This document shows, piece after piece, positions 11,220-22,011 of a DNA stretch of 64,000 bases (within the stretch, counting starts at the first letter, position 1; each line of letters begins with the position of its first letter). Source of the DNA: Neoceratodus forsteri (taxonomy: Eukaryota > Chordata > Ceratodontiformes > Ceratodontidae); NCBI GenBank assembly GCA_016271365.2, contig JADMNL010000028.1:53090001-53154000 (forward strand), given 5' to 3'. Made by a program: the position numbers and the translations under genes. The notes under the pieces are model-generated. The model was not told the DNA's origin. It searched no databases and saw only the letters and a list, made by a program, of their open reading frames with translations.

Positions 11220-11777
11220 GTGTAGTCTTGTATTGTCATAATATAGCAAGACTTCATGTTGTTTGAAGAAAAAATTACTCACCTTAGTAATGTTGTTTCT
11301 TCTAATGGAGTCTTGCTATATTATGACCTCCCTCCCTGCCTGCCCCTCTCAGAACCTCTGTTTTGGGATGTGGGTGGGCAGTACAGGGTTGGCACTTTTT
11401 TGATGCCCACCTTGTTGTTTTCACCTACCTTTTTGGGTGAATTGGTGGTGTGTTTTTGCATTTTTGGGTCTCCTGACTTGAGTCTTTGTTTTAGACTAAA
11501 AATGAGTGTTTATGTTAGTAGCCACTTGGCTAGTGTAGGTTTACAGCTTCCACACAGAACCTTAGTGAGGTTTAGCTCGAAAAGATCTGACAGTTTACCT
11601 TTGAAGCACAACAGACAGAGTTTTCAACTGAGCTCGTGCTCTAAGTTCCATGCCTGCATGGAAAGTTAACTATTTCACCTCCGGAGCAGTTCTAACCTGC
11701 GGTCATACTGCAATTGTCATAATATAGCAAGACTCCATTAGAAGAAACAACATTACTAAGGTGAGTAATTTTTTCTT
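11220..11777 (+). repeat. DIRS-2 internal complementary region and right inverted end
   Basis: At 11228-11332 the inverse of the left end (AGCAAGACTTCATGTTGTTT) is fused to the inverse of the right end (ATTACTCACCTTAGTAATG), making the internal complementary region. 11575-11777 is the inverse of 6005-6190, including CTGACAGTTTACCTTTGAAG. Between them lies untranslated sequence with no coding signal. Confidence 0.88.
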
Positions 11778-13047
11778 TGGGATCAGAAGGCTCTTGAGTG
11801 GAACTGAATGTTCCTCATCTGGAATCTTGCTCCCTGGACCACTGCTGTGGAGACTGCCATGTGGCCCAGAAGCTGAAGGAAATACCTTGCTGGTCGAGAT
11901 ACCTGTAGGGTGAATGAAGAGGCCAGTTCCATAAGGGTCCTTGCCCTGTCCAGGGGAAGGAATGCTCTTGCCCTTACTGTATCCAGCTCCACCCATTAAG
12001 TTGAGGAGCTGTACTGGCTCGAGAACTGACTTTGGAAGGTTGAGGAGGAATCCTAAGAAAGTGAGCACTTGCTGAGTTATTTGCAAATGTGACTTGACTT
12101 GGTCTGGAGACTGACCCACTATCAGCCAGTTGTCCAAGTATGGGAAGATGGAGATCTTTTTTCTCCTTAGGAAAGCAACCACTACTGCCAGGCAATTTGT
12201 GAAAACCCTTGGGGCTGAAGTTAGGCCAAAGGACATTGCACTGAATTCATAGTGGCCTGAGGGCAACTCGAACCTGAGGTACTTTCTGTGGGAGCACCTG
12301 ATGAGAATGTGAAAATAGGCATCTTTGAGGTCCAGGGAGGCTAGCCAGTCCCCTGGCCTTAGAGAGGGCAGGATTATTCAGAGAGTCACCATTTTGAACT
12401 TTTTTTACCAATTATTTTACCAGGTGAGACACACTAAGCTGAAAACTTGTTTGCAGGTACAACCTGGGAGCACGAGGAAGTTAAGTGACTTGCTCAGGAT
12501 CACACACTATGCAAGTGGGGGCTGTGGGATTCAAACCTGGTGACATCCAGCAGACCAGACCTGGGTTTGAATCCCACAGCTTCCACTTGCATACTGTGTG
12601 ACCCTGAGCAAGTCACTTAACCTCCTTGTGCTCCCAGGTCGCTCCTGTAAAAAAGCTTTCAGCTTAGTGTGCTATACCTGGTTAAACAACTAAATAAATA
12701 AATAAAAATAAAAAAAAACCAGGTCTCCAGATTTGCAGCTCAGAGCCTTAAACCACTGCACCATAATGCCTCCTGGTTTTAAAAGGTGCTTGTTCAGATA
12801 TCTTAGGTCCAGGATGGGCCACCATTCTCCTGACTTTTTGGGGGTTAGGAAGTACCTGGAGTACAATCCTTTGCCCTTGTGTAGGGTGGGAACCCTCTCT
12901 ATGGCTCTGAGAGCCAGGGGGGAAGAAACCTCTGCCTCTTGGGCAAGGGTCTCTGATGGATTTGCAGGTGGAAAGGATCTGGTTCTCATCTTGGGAAACT
13001 GTTTGAAGCTGAGAACCAGTCTCTGGCTTACTACTTCCAGGGTCCAC
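11778..13047 (-). pseudogene. DIRS-1 reverse transcriptase (proximal part)
   Basis: This is the upstream part of the DIRS-1 pol on the minus strand. It shows LKDAYF near 12320, FSAMSFGLTSAPRVFTNC near 12230-12190, and IFPYLDNWLIVGQS near 12150, where the second catalytic Asp of YLDD is Asn. The region 12690-13047 carries the KGLYSRYFLTPKK segment before RT motif 1. It is interrupted at 12397-12775 by SINE sequence and severed at 11778 by DIRS-2; RNase H continues at 6004. Several frameshifts. The Asp to Asn change alone would inactivate the polymerase. Confidence 0.85.
12397..12775. repeat. Inverted pair of MIR-like (CORE) SINEs in DIRS-1
   Basis: 12541-12700 reads CCTGGGTTTGAATCCCACAG (B-box-like), then TGTGTGACCCTGAGCAAGTC and an A/T-rich AAATAAATAAATA tail, as in MIR/CORE-SINE sequences. 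12400-12541 is a second partial copy in the opposite orientation (CTTGCTCAGGATCACACA). 12705-12775 looks like an inverted tRNA-like head. The DIRS-1 RT sequence resumes at TTTTAAAAGGTGCTTG near 12776. It may be one rearranged insertion or two. Confidence 0.75.
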
Positions 13048-13134
13048 TTGTCTGATGTCAGAGACTTCCAGTACTGGACAAAGTAAGCCAGCCTGCCCCC
13101 TACAGGTATTGGAGAATCGGTCCCTGCAGACCCA

Positions 13135-14740
13135 TCAAGGTGTCTGCTTGGCAGGGGCTTTAGGCTGAGGGGTGGATGCAGACCTGCTCATTCCCTGTCT
13201 GCCTCTCCCTCTGAAGAACCCCCTCTGAGCATAAGAAGAAGAAGAGGAGGTCTGGGTTTGGTAAAAAGGCCTTTGAAAAGGCCTGCCCCTGGACTGCTGC
13301 CTTTGAGGAGTGGATTGCCTTTCTTTGGCCTGAGCACTCCTATAGGTGGTCCTGTACTCGTCCATCTTTTTCATGTAATTCTCTGTCTGCTTCCCAAACA
13401 GAGAATTACCAATAACAGGGAAATCCATGGCCTTAGCTTTGGTATCCTGTGATAGGCTAGTACAACTGAGCCAAGCCATCCTCCGAAGGGCCACAGATGT
13501 AGCCATGACTCTTGATGAAACATCATTGGAGTCCACAGCAGCAAGAAATTGCACCTTGGATGCCTCAATCTCATCTGCAGCCACCTGATCCAGCAAGCTG
13601 GTCAGGGGCCTGTTTAGCCAGAGCCAGCACAGTGTTCCATCTGGACTTCTGGTATCTAGCTGTGTAGGCCATATAGTTAGCCTGCCTGAGTCCCAAAGAT
13701 GCTGCCATATACTGTTTCTTTGCCATGGCATCAATCCTCCTGGAGTCTTATCTGGGGGGTGTGATGCCAAGGGAATATTTGCCTTATCACAGACAGCAGT
13801 CTACACTACCCCAACATGGCTGCATTGCTGAGAAAGGAACTCCGTGTCTGAGCCTGAAAGAGTGTACCTCTTGTCCATTCGTCTGCCCACAGGAGGTATG
13901 GAGTTAGGAGTCGTTAAGAATTTTATTTGTCTGTTTCTCAAAAGATTTATGGAGGGGAATAGACAGTCTCCTGGACTCTGGGGTGTCCATCATTTCAACA
14001 AAATCAGGCTCCTCCTGATCCTCTACTGCTTTTTCCATTGGAAGCTGGAGGGTTTCAGCCACTTTTTTGTAAAACATAAAGTTGGAAGGGGACTCAGAAA
14101 GCCTAGGAGGAGAAACACCTGAAGGTTTGTCTGGGGAGATGTCCGGGTCAATAGGCAAATCCAGACTTTCACCATCACCATCATCATCACCATCATCATA
14201 CTCTCCCTCCTCCTCATCCAGATCAAAAAATTCTTCTGAGGTGTAATCCGGAACCGGGGGAACCGACCGAACCAAACCCCTGCCAGATGGTGCTGGTTCG
14301 GCCGGAACCGAAGTAAGCGATTGCACTATTCTTATCACCTTGGCTATCTCATCAGTGGTCGGAGTATGAATTTCTGGATCCGAACCGAACAATTTATCTT
14401 TTCTTTTTCTTTTAACCGGAACCAATTCCTCAGAATCGGCTCTCCTCTTGCCCGAAGAAGTATCGCCCTGGTCAGAGGGCACTCCTTCTGGTTCGGTTGG
14501 AACCAAACCGGGCTGGCCATCCAGGTCAGTGGACTTCTGACTCCCTTTCCCTCAGTCTACCTACTCTCTTATCCAGGGTAGCTTTGGGAAAATTCTTACA
14601 AATTTGGCAGCCTGAATCGAGGTGGTCAAACCCCAGACAATAAACACAGGTGGTGTGGGGATCAGCCTTAGCAAAGGCTTCCACACACACACTGCAGTGT
14701 TGAAACCCAGTGGGACCGTTTTTTTTCCTGGGTTTCTCAG
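13135..14740 (-). pseudogene. DIRS-1 Gag
   Basis: The start MAMSEKPRKKNGPTGFQHC lies at 14750-14690 on the minus strand. The CSVC...CVYCLGFDHL...CQICKNFP metal-binding cluster follows. 14506-13904 encodes the acidic middle with a long Asp/Glu run near 14220-14160 and SPDKPSGVSPPRLSESPSNF. 13770-13135 encodes the conserved core and the Arg/Gly-rich C-terminus. Frames change near 14525, 13900 and 13770. The ATC/CAT-rich stretch at 14165-14200 is a short repeat encoding the acidic run and is a likely slippage site. Confidence 0.85.
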
Positions 14741-15301
14741 ACATGGCCAATCCTATCCAAAACTTACCCTTTTTTTGGCAATCTGCCAGGCAAGACTCCC
14801 CTATCAGTTCCTGACTGTGTTACGGGTCTTGGAAAAAAACGTAATAAAATCCATTTTTTTAGAACCGATACGGACCAGTTACCACACTCTACTTATTCAC
14901 AAACTTTTTTTTACCTAAACTGATCGGTTCAGTTAAACTGTTTTGACATTTACAAGTTCCACACAGAAACTAAATGCAAAACCTATCTAGTACTCACGGT
15001 ACCACAGACAGAGACTTAAACCGACAGATTCAATAGTAGAAATTTTGTAGAAACCAAGCGAAAAACGACACTTTAACTGACTTTTTTGAACCGAGCAAAG
15101 GAGAAATCTCCGGAGTGACTGTTCAGTGAGGCGGAGTAAAGAATCTGACAGTTGGAATTTAAACAGCAGCAGACAGGGGCTTCAACCGAGCTCGCAGTGA
15201 ACATTCCATGCTGGCCATGGAAAGTTTAACTCTTTGTTCTTCGGGGCAGTTGAAAGGCAGGACCTAACTGTAATAGAATACAGCAAGACTTCATGTTGTT
15301 T
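14741..15301 (-). promoter_or_regulatory. DIRS-1 leader and terminal inverted repeat
   Basis: On the minus strand, 15301-15130 is the inverted end (complementary to 3535-3740) and 15120-14750 is the leader before the gag ATG. It has the same CGGTT/AACCG enrichment as the other DIRS leaders (for example CTGATCGGTTCAG read in plus at 14920). The LINE resumes at 15302. Confidence 0.7.
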
Positions 15302-18000
15302 TAAGTCCTGGGTCTGAGATGGGAAATCAATCAGTTACTAACTAAGAAGGCAGAGGTTGCCACTCTTCAGCTTCATCATAGATACTGGGAAGATGGGGGA
15401 TAAAAGTGGAAAGGTGCTCGCCTATCAGCTCAGAAAACAGCAGGAAGCGAGACACATACCAGGGCTTACAGATGCTCAGGGGCACACGGTAACTTCACAG
15501 GAGGGGATCAGCATTATAACGGCCTCTTTCTATTCTGCCTTGTATACTTCAAAACATAATGTACCATTCAATCCTTTCTAGAGAACCTCACTCTCCCTAG
15601 ACTCGCTCCCCCAGATGCACTAACACTTGAAGTAACCACTGCAGAAATGGAGGTCTGAGAGGCCATTATGGGCCTACAGACTAGGAAGTCTCCAGGGGAA
15701 GACAGTTTCACAGCTGATTTCTATCAGGCTCTGGTAAACCGGACTGCACCTCTTCTGATGGAGGCATACAGAGAGGCTGGCTTAACTGACTCTTTTCCAC
15801 CCACCATGAGAGAGGCAGTCATAAGTGTCATTCCCAAAAAAGGAAAGAACCCCCTGTTAGCAGGTAGCTATAGGCCCATCTCACTAATAAATGTAGATAC
15901 CAAGATTTATGCCATAATACTGGCTAGTCGGCTTAGCCCCCTACTTACCTCCCTGATCCACCCCTCCCAGGTGGGATTTGTCCCTGGCAGGCATAGCACT
16001 GACCATGTCTGCTCACTGCTCAACATTATTCATGCCTCACAGACCCCAACCACCCCAGCTGCGGCAGTGGCAGTAGGCTTTGAAAAGGCATTCGACTCCC
16101 TTGAATGGGAGTACCTCCAGGCAGTGCTTGCTCACCTGGGGATGGGAGAACGCTTCAGAGCCTGTGTCCAGACAATTTATACTAAACTCCTGGCTAGAGT
16201 TCTCACTAACAGACTTCTCTCTGACCCCTTCCCATTAGAAAGAAGGACCCAACAGGGTTGCCCTCTCTCGCTCCCCCCTCCTGTTCATCTTAACAGTAGA
16301 GCCCCTGGCCGCAGCAATCCGGCAACACCTATGCATCAAGGGGATGATGGTGGGACAGGAGGCCTATTCCACCCTGATGTACACCGATGACCTTCTCATC
16401 TTACTGGAAAATGCGTTGATGTCCCTTCCACCTCTCCCTGAACTCCTGAACCTTTTTGCAACTCTCTCTGGACTCTATCTCAACCAGACCAAGACAGAGG
16501 TAATGTTCCTTAGTTCACAATGCTTCCAGGCTGGTATTGAAAATCTTGGACTCCTTTGGGCACCACAGGGACTCACATACCTGGGGATTAGAATCACCCC
16601 TGAACTGGAACATTTATGGAAAGCCAATCTACAGCCACTAATTCAGAACACTGAGGCCAAATTTGACAGATGGAAGTTGCTCAGGCTCACCCTGGCCGGG
16701 AAAATCGCAGCCATTAAAATGAGGACAGACCCAAAATTCTTTTATATTCTCTCTCAGATTCCCCTTGAATTACCTAAAAAATGAGCCCAAGATATAGACA
16801 GACTAATAAGGGATTTTCTATGGGAAGGAACTAAACCTCGCTTTAGTAGAGCCAAATTAAGGGCCCACTGGTCAATGGGGGGGGGCTACCCTGGCTTGAA
16901 GGCTACAACTCTGCCTTTCAGGCTGCACAAGTTGTACACTGGGTGTGTCCCACTACAAATCTCTCCCCACAATGGGTGATATGGAGGTGTCAGTTGCCAA
17001 TGTAGCGCAAGTTGTTGCCCTTTTACATCGCAAAAAGAAATGTAACCCGCATTCCCACCCCATAATAGACCTCTCGGTGGTGAACTGGTATCGCTTCCAC
17101 AGGAAACTTGGGCTATCTGCAATGCTAGCAAAAATCAGCACCCTGTGGCAGAACCAGGGCATCCTAACAGATGGCAAAGTTGTACTCTGGCTATGCTGGC
17201 TTGCCAAGAGCTTTGCTGGGGTTGATGATATCCTTGATCCCTTGCTCACCAGAGTTGCCCCCTTTGGAAGCTCCAGCTGAAATGGGGTCTGCACCAGGAG
17301 GATTCCTGGAAATATCTCCATCTAAGAGATGCCCTCCATTCCATACAGAAAACATACTCAGGCCCACAGTTACCATCTGACATAAACAGCTGCATATCCC
17401 ACCTTAAGGGGCTGGCAGGTAAAATATATGCCAAGGTGAGGGATGCTTTCCCTCACCAATTGGATGCATCTCAAATCACTTGGGAAAAAATGATAGGTAG
17501 TAATATCACAACACATCAATGGACCCAAATATAGAAAGATGCCCATGCATGATTCAGGAATGCCCGTAGTCGCCTCATTCAGAATAAGATATCCCATGCT
17601 TGGTATCAAACACCGGTGGTGCTCCACAGGGCTAAAATCCTAGATAATGACAACTGTTGGAGATGCAATGCCCAAGGGGGCACCTATATCACTTACTTTG
17701 GGATTGTCTCCTCATCCAAGGATTGTGGAAGCAGGTCACACAGATTGCTGCTAGGATCATTAAACAGCAGATACCTTCCTCTTCCCTCTTCCTCCTTCTC
17801 AGAACAAAGGCATTTCCAGCACATCTTAAACCCCTGGAGTATAGGTGGCTTGCCCTCCTGGCCTTACAGACCAAGAGAGACATCCCGTGTAAATGGCATA
17901 CCACACAGGTTCCTACCACTGTAGAGATTCTGGCTTCTCTTTCTGCACTGGCAGAGCTCGACAGACTTTCCCACTTGTAGCATAACTCGAATCCCAAGTT
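15302..18000 (+). pseudogene. L1-like LINE ORF2, reverse transcriptase and C-terminal region (third segment)
   Basis: After DIRS-1 the LINE linker continues (RHIPGLTDAQGHTVTSQEGI). The RT opens at 15668 (LQTRKSPGEDSFTADFYQAL), then SYRPISLINVDTKIYAIILA, QVGFVPGRHSTDHV and VGFEKAFDSLEW at about 16073-16108. The family has Asp where Gly is encoded at 16076, so the first catalytic Asp is lost. A frameshift near 16260 follows the QQGCPLS motif, and YTDDLLIL at 16380 keeps the paired Asp. The C-terminal region, frameshifted several times, runs to about 17980. In life the protein primes reverse transcription at the nicked target. The copy is inactive. Confidence 0.88.
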
Positions 18001-18768
18001 TCTGTTGTGCTGGGCACCATACATGGCCTACACGAGCCCCCTTGCTGGTATAGGCTGACTCCACCCAGTTAGGACAGACTATACTATGACCACCGATGCC
18101 ATCTTCCCACACCTATTCACCTTGTCTGTCTACTCTGAAACTCCCAACTCTGGTATGACTGATAATCATAAGTCAGCCTTTCTACATGGATTGGCAGCAC
18201 CAGGGTACGAACACTGCATATAGTTTTCCATATTTAGTTGGTGTACTGATGAAAGATAATGCTGTTTCACAGCAAATGTTCTTTGTGTTTTTGTTTTGTT
18301 CATTCTTCATTGGGGGCCCCTTATTATAACTTGGAGATCTACCCTTATAGACCATGATCCTACAGGATGCCCTGAAGTTAGCATCAGGATCTAGGCAGAG
18401 TCAGACACTGAGAGACCCTCCCACCTACAGGTCAGTACTTCATTTCCTCCTCTAAATCTCTGAAGAAGATGCCAACCCCATACCAGGTTCCATGTCTATT
18501 TGCTATTGGCTAGTTGTGGTGCCTATATTGCAACTTTCTGCCCCTCATAATAGTTTTGTGATATTTAAGATAGATCACTGTCTGATTATGATCCTTCACC
18601 ATATATTTGTAGACTGTACAGTAATTGTTTTGTTTTCTTTTTTACCATACAGTTGATAGCTTGACCAGTTATAATATGTCTGCACCCTGTAACAGCTACA
18701 GACGATGTTACGAGTTATGCCTGAATGTTAACTTCAGAAAACTAATAAGCTTAAGCAAAAAAAAAAAT
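18001..18768 (+). other. L1-like LINE 3' untranslated region and A-tail
   Basis: Noncoding sequence follows ORF2 and ends in AATAAGCTTAAGC plus an A-run at about 18746-18768, the expected 3' end of an L1-type retroposon. No other feature is visible here. Confidence 0.65.
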
Positions 18769-18771
18769 TGA

Positions 18772-19064
18772 ACAGCTGTGTTCAGAAATATTCAAAAAAC
18801 CAAAACCTTTTTCACCCATGGTTATATTTTTGGGGGTTTACCCCAATAAACATTACCTAGCTACAGAGGACCAAAAACTATTAACATTGCTTACCATCAT
18901 TGCAAAGAAATGCATCTTATTGAAAGGTAAAGATTCTGACCCACCACATTTTGAAACATGGTTGAATATGATGATTGATATCTCAAAATTAGAACGGGCT
19001 TGGTATTGCAAAAACGGTATAAAAGAACAATTTGTAAAAATGTGGACCCCATTCCGATAGCACT
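18772..19064 (+). pseudogene. L1/Tx1-like LINE ORF2 C-terminal fragment
   Basis: An open stretch at 18818-19060 ends in FETWLNMMIDISKLERAWY and FVKMWTPFR, followed by a stop. In Tx1/L1-type LINEs the ORF2 C-terminus has this pattern of a WL..M..I...E helix and a closing W.PF. It is a different LINE from the preceding one, which ends in its own A-tail at 18768. Only the last ~80 codons are present, and what follows is repeat family A. Confidence 0.7.
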
Positions 19065-19127
19065 ATCACAAGTAATACTATAATTAATAAGACCGTTAGA
19101 ATAGTTCCTGGACCCCCCCATTTAATT

Positions 19128-19405
19128 ATCTGCCGATGGGGTGCCCAATCCCTGTCAGCAGAAAGGAATCCCCCTTTTTGTTGTTTGCCGACAGGGGTGC
19201 CCAATCCCCCGTCAGCTACAGCTGCCCTCCCCCCAAAAAAACATGACTTCGGTGGCACGCTGGGAGCCCACCACAGTGTGCCATATGCCCATTTTCTTGT
19301 TTGCCGACGGGGGTGCCCAATCCTCCATTGGCAACAGCTGTCCCCCCAAAGCAAGAGTCTGGTGGCATGCTGGGAGCCCACCCCAGCATGCCACATGCCC
19401 CTGTA
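19128..19405 (+). repeat. GC-rich minisatellite of repeat family A
   Basis: The pattern GCCGACGGGGTGCCCAATCC, followed about 60 bp later by CTGGGAGCCCACC, repeats about three times (starting near 19130, 19187 and 19301). The inverse form is present three times at 35085-35340. No coding is supported; open frames here exist on both strands. Confidence 0.75.
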
Positions 19406-19639
19406 AAGTTGAAAACGGTTCTGCAACATTTTGTTTTTTTTGTATCTGAAAAAAAGGAAATGGTCCCCCGTAGTCTCCCTGCCCCCCTCCCACAACCCCC
19501 ACCCACCCACTGTTCACCTAGCCTCCCCACACCCCTCACTTCATACTACCTCCGAGTCTGGCGCAATGATCTTCGTGGACCGGGAACATGTCTGCACTCT
19601 TCAAAGCCGACCGCGAACTGAGGAAATGCCGGTAAGCTG

Positions 19640-20740
19640 TATAATGTAATGAATAGGGTTTTTTCAACTTTAGTGCATATCTCAGGCATTTTTGGGAATT
19701 TTTCACCAAATTTTCAACATAGGGTTTTTGGGACCCCTCCTCATGAATTCTTGAACTGTCATGGCATTAATCAGCCCTGAAAGGTGGTTTCGTGGTCACT
19801 GTGCGGAATCACCCTTCAGGGCTGATTAACGAAACGACAGTGCCAGTGTTCATGAGGTGGGCTCTCAAAAAGCCTATGTTGCAAATTTAGTGGGAAAATA
19901 AAAAAACGACTTTCGGCTAAGCTTTTAAGGCGTTATGCAGTTGTTACGCATGCTCGTAACTTCGTGGAATTTGCAATATTTTCATGTCAAATTTTCAACA
20001 TTGGCATTTTGTCACACCTCCTTGTGAGCAGTACAGCTGTCATTGTTCACATCCTGGACAAAATGTGTTTTCGCACTTCCGGCGCAGAATAGCGTGGTCG
20101 CTGTGGGAAATCGGTGTTCAGGACAGATTAAGAAAATGACAGTGACACTGTTCATGAGTAGAGGTCCTAAAATTCCTATGTTGAAAATTTGGTAACGATA
20201 CTCCATAAAATGACTGTGTTACGAGCATGCATTGCACTGTTGGCACGCACACTCGTAACTTCGTGTATTTATAATATTTTCACTTCAGAGTTTCAACATT
20301 GCCATTTTCCCAGACCTACTTATGAACAGTACAGCTGTCATTTTTCCCATTCTTGCCGAAATGTGTTTTCTCACTTCCAGCGCAGAATAGAGCGGTCGCT
20401 GTGGGAAATCACTGTTCGGGACAGATTAGGAAAATTACAATGATACAGTTCATGAGCAGAGGTCCTAAAATGCCTATGTTGAAAATTTGGTGATGATAGT
20501 CCATCAATTGACAGTGTTACAAGTGTGCGTTGCGCACTTTCCATGCACCCTTGTAACTTCGCAAATTTGTAATATTGTCATGCCACATTTTCAACAGTGG
20601 CATTTTTTTCACACCTCCTTATGAACACTACAGCTGTCAAGTTTCACATCCTGGCTAAAATATGTTTTTGCACTCCTGCCAGAGAATAGCACAGTCACTC
20701 TGGGAAATCAGTGTTTGGGACAGATTAAGATAGACTGAGT
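19640..20740 (+). repeat. ~297-bp tandem units with palindromic head, family A
   Basis: CTCGTAACTTCG or its variants recur at about 19946, 20243 and 20544, a period near 298 bp. Each unit contains GTACAGCTGTCAT and TTCATGAG/CTCATGAA motifs that pair with each other. At 19740-19870 two half units face each other (AATCAGCCCTGAAAGG and CCTTCAGGGCTGATTA), a near-perfect palindrome. Confidence 0.8.
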
Positions 20741-22011
20741 GACAGGGGCGAGTGACCGAGCTCAACTGAGCTCCGTCGGAACTGCTGCGGATTTGTTTAT
20801 GGGCAGACAAAGGCCCCAACACAAGAGCCCAGTACACAAGGGCAGCCTGCAGCACTGGAAGAAACACAACGAGAGAGCGACTGAGGGAGGGGGAGTGAGC
20901 GAACCCAACCAAGCGCTGTCAGGACTGCTATGGATTTCTTTGTGGGCAGAAAAAGGCGTCAATGCAGGCAGGGGCCCAGTACAAAAGGCCAGCCTGCAGC
21001 GGTGGGAGAAACAGTACGAACGAATGAGACAGGGGGACTTAGTGAGCTCAATAGAGCTCTATCAGGACTGCTGCGGATTTCTTTGTGGGCAGAAAAAGGC
21101 GCCAATGCAGGCAGGAGCCCCGTACAAAAGGGTAGCTTGCAGTGCCAGGACAAACAGAATGAGCGCATGAGAGAGGGGAGACTGAGTGACCTCAACAGAG
21201 CTCTGTCGGGACAGCTGCGGATTTCTTTGTGGACAGACAAAGGTGCCAACGCAGCCAGGAGACCCATACAAAAGCACAGTCTGCAGCTCCAAGAGAAACA
21301 GAACGAGCAAGTGACAGAGTGGTAGTGAGCAAGCTCAGTGGAGCTCTATTGTGACTGCTGTGGATTTCTTTTTAGGCAGAAAATGCAGCAACGCAGGCAG
21401 GAGCCCAGTACAAAAGGCCAGCTTGCAGCGCCGGCAGAAACAGAACGAGCGAGTGAAAGCGCGGTAGTGAACAAACTCAGTGGAGCTCTATTGTGACTGC
21501 TGTGGATTTCTTTCTGCCCAGAAAAAGCCGCCAATGCAGGGAGGAGCCCAGTACAAAAGGGCAGCCTGCAGCTCCAGGAGACACAGAATGAGCGAATGAG
21601 GGAGGGGGAGTTGGTGAGCTCAACGGAGCTCTGTTGGGACTGCTGCAGGTTTGTTTGTGGGCAGAAAAAGGCAGCAATGCACGCATGGGCACAGTACAAA
21701 AGGGCACCCTGCACTGGCAGGAAAACCAGAATGAGCGAGTGAGCAAGCTCAACGGACCTGTATTGTAACTGCTGCAAGTTTCTTTGTGGGCATAAGAAGG
21801 CAACAACGCAGGCAGGAGCCCAGTAGACAAGGGCAGCCTGCAGTGCCGGCAGAAATGGAATGAGTGAGTGAGAGAAGGGGAGTGAGCGAGCTCAATGGAG
21901 CTTTTTCTGGAGTGCTGCAGATTTCTTTGTGGGCAGAAACAGGTGCCAACAGAGGCAGGAGCCCAGTACAAATGGGCAGCCTGCAGCGCCGGGAGAACCA
22001 GAAGGAGTGAT
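20740..22011 (+). repeat. ~143-bp tandem array, family A (left part)
   Basis: Nine units are recognised by GGATTTCTTTGTGGGCAG or close variants near 20789, 20932, 21075, 21219, 21362, 21503, 21648, 21777 and 21919. Spacing is 141-145 bp with one ~129-bp unit. Each unit includes GAGCTC...GGAGCTC, an imperfect palindrome, and GGCAGCCTGCAG. Long open frames on both strands come from stop-poor repeats, not coding. CR1-A is inserted after the ninth unit; two more units lie at 24095-24420. Confidence 0.88.

Larger units (their letters stand above)
6005..11777 (+). mobile_element. DIRS-type retrotransposon, copy 2 (DIRS-2), nested in DIRS-1
   Basis: It starts CAAACAACATGAAGTCTTGC and ends CTAAGGTGAGTAATTTTTTC. 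Order on the plus strand: inverted end, CGGTT-rich leader, gag (6561-8256), overlapping pol RT/RNase H (8257-9841), recombinase (9912-11185), internal complementary region (11228-11332) and inverted end (11575-11777). Removing it leaves the DIRS-1 RT/RNase H continuous across a shared TCTT with no duplication. At 5773 bp it is close to full length. Its reading frames are broken in gag (near 6645, near 6955, around 7320-7440), at a T-run near 10455, and just after the catalytic Tyr. The inverted-repeat sequences resemble DIRS-3 more than its DIRS-1 host. Confidence 0.92.
3535..15301 (-). mobile_element. DIRS-type retrotransposon, copy 1 (DIRS-1)
   Basis: On the minus strand it reads from a terminus at 15301 through gag (14740-13135), RT and RNase H (13047-11778 and 6004-5107) and tyrosine recombinase (5350-4126) to an internal complementary region at 3998-4092 and the other terminus at 3535. 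DIRS elements integrate by a tyrosine recombinase, have inverted ends and an internal copy of the joined ends, and make no target duplication. All of this is seen. The copy is split by DIRS-2 (6005-11777) inside the RNase H/RT and by SINEs at 12397-12775. Its recombinase lacks the region around the first catalytic Arg. It lies in an L1-like LINE. Confidence 0.9.

Noticed and set aside
19100..19640. CpG-island promoter or exon in the GC-rich stretch
   Set aside because: It is a short minisatellite found again inverted at 35085-35340, with open frames on both strands and no gene nearby.
20739..21325. Two overlapping plus-strand open frames with repeated residues
   Set aside because: They arise from stop-poor 143-bp tandem units whose length is not a multiple of three, so the repeated peptide shifts frame between units.
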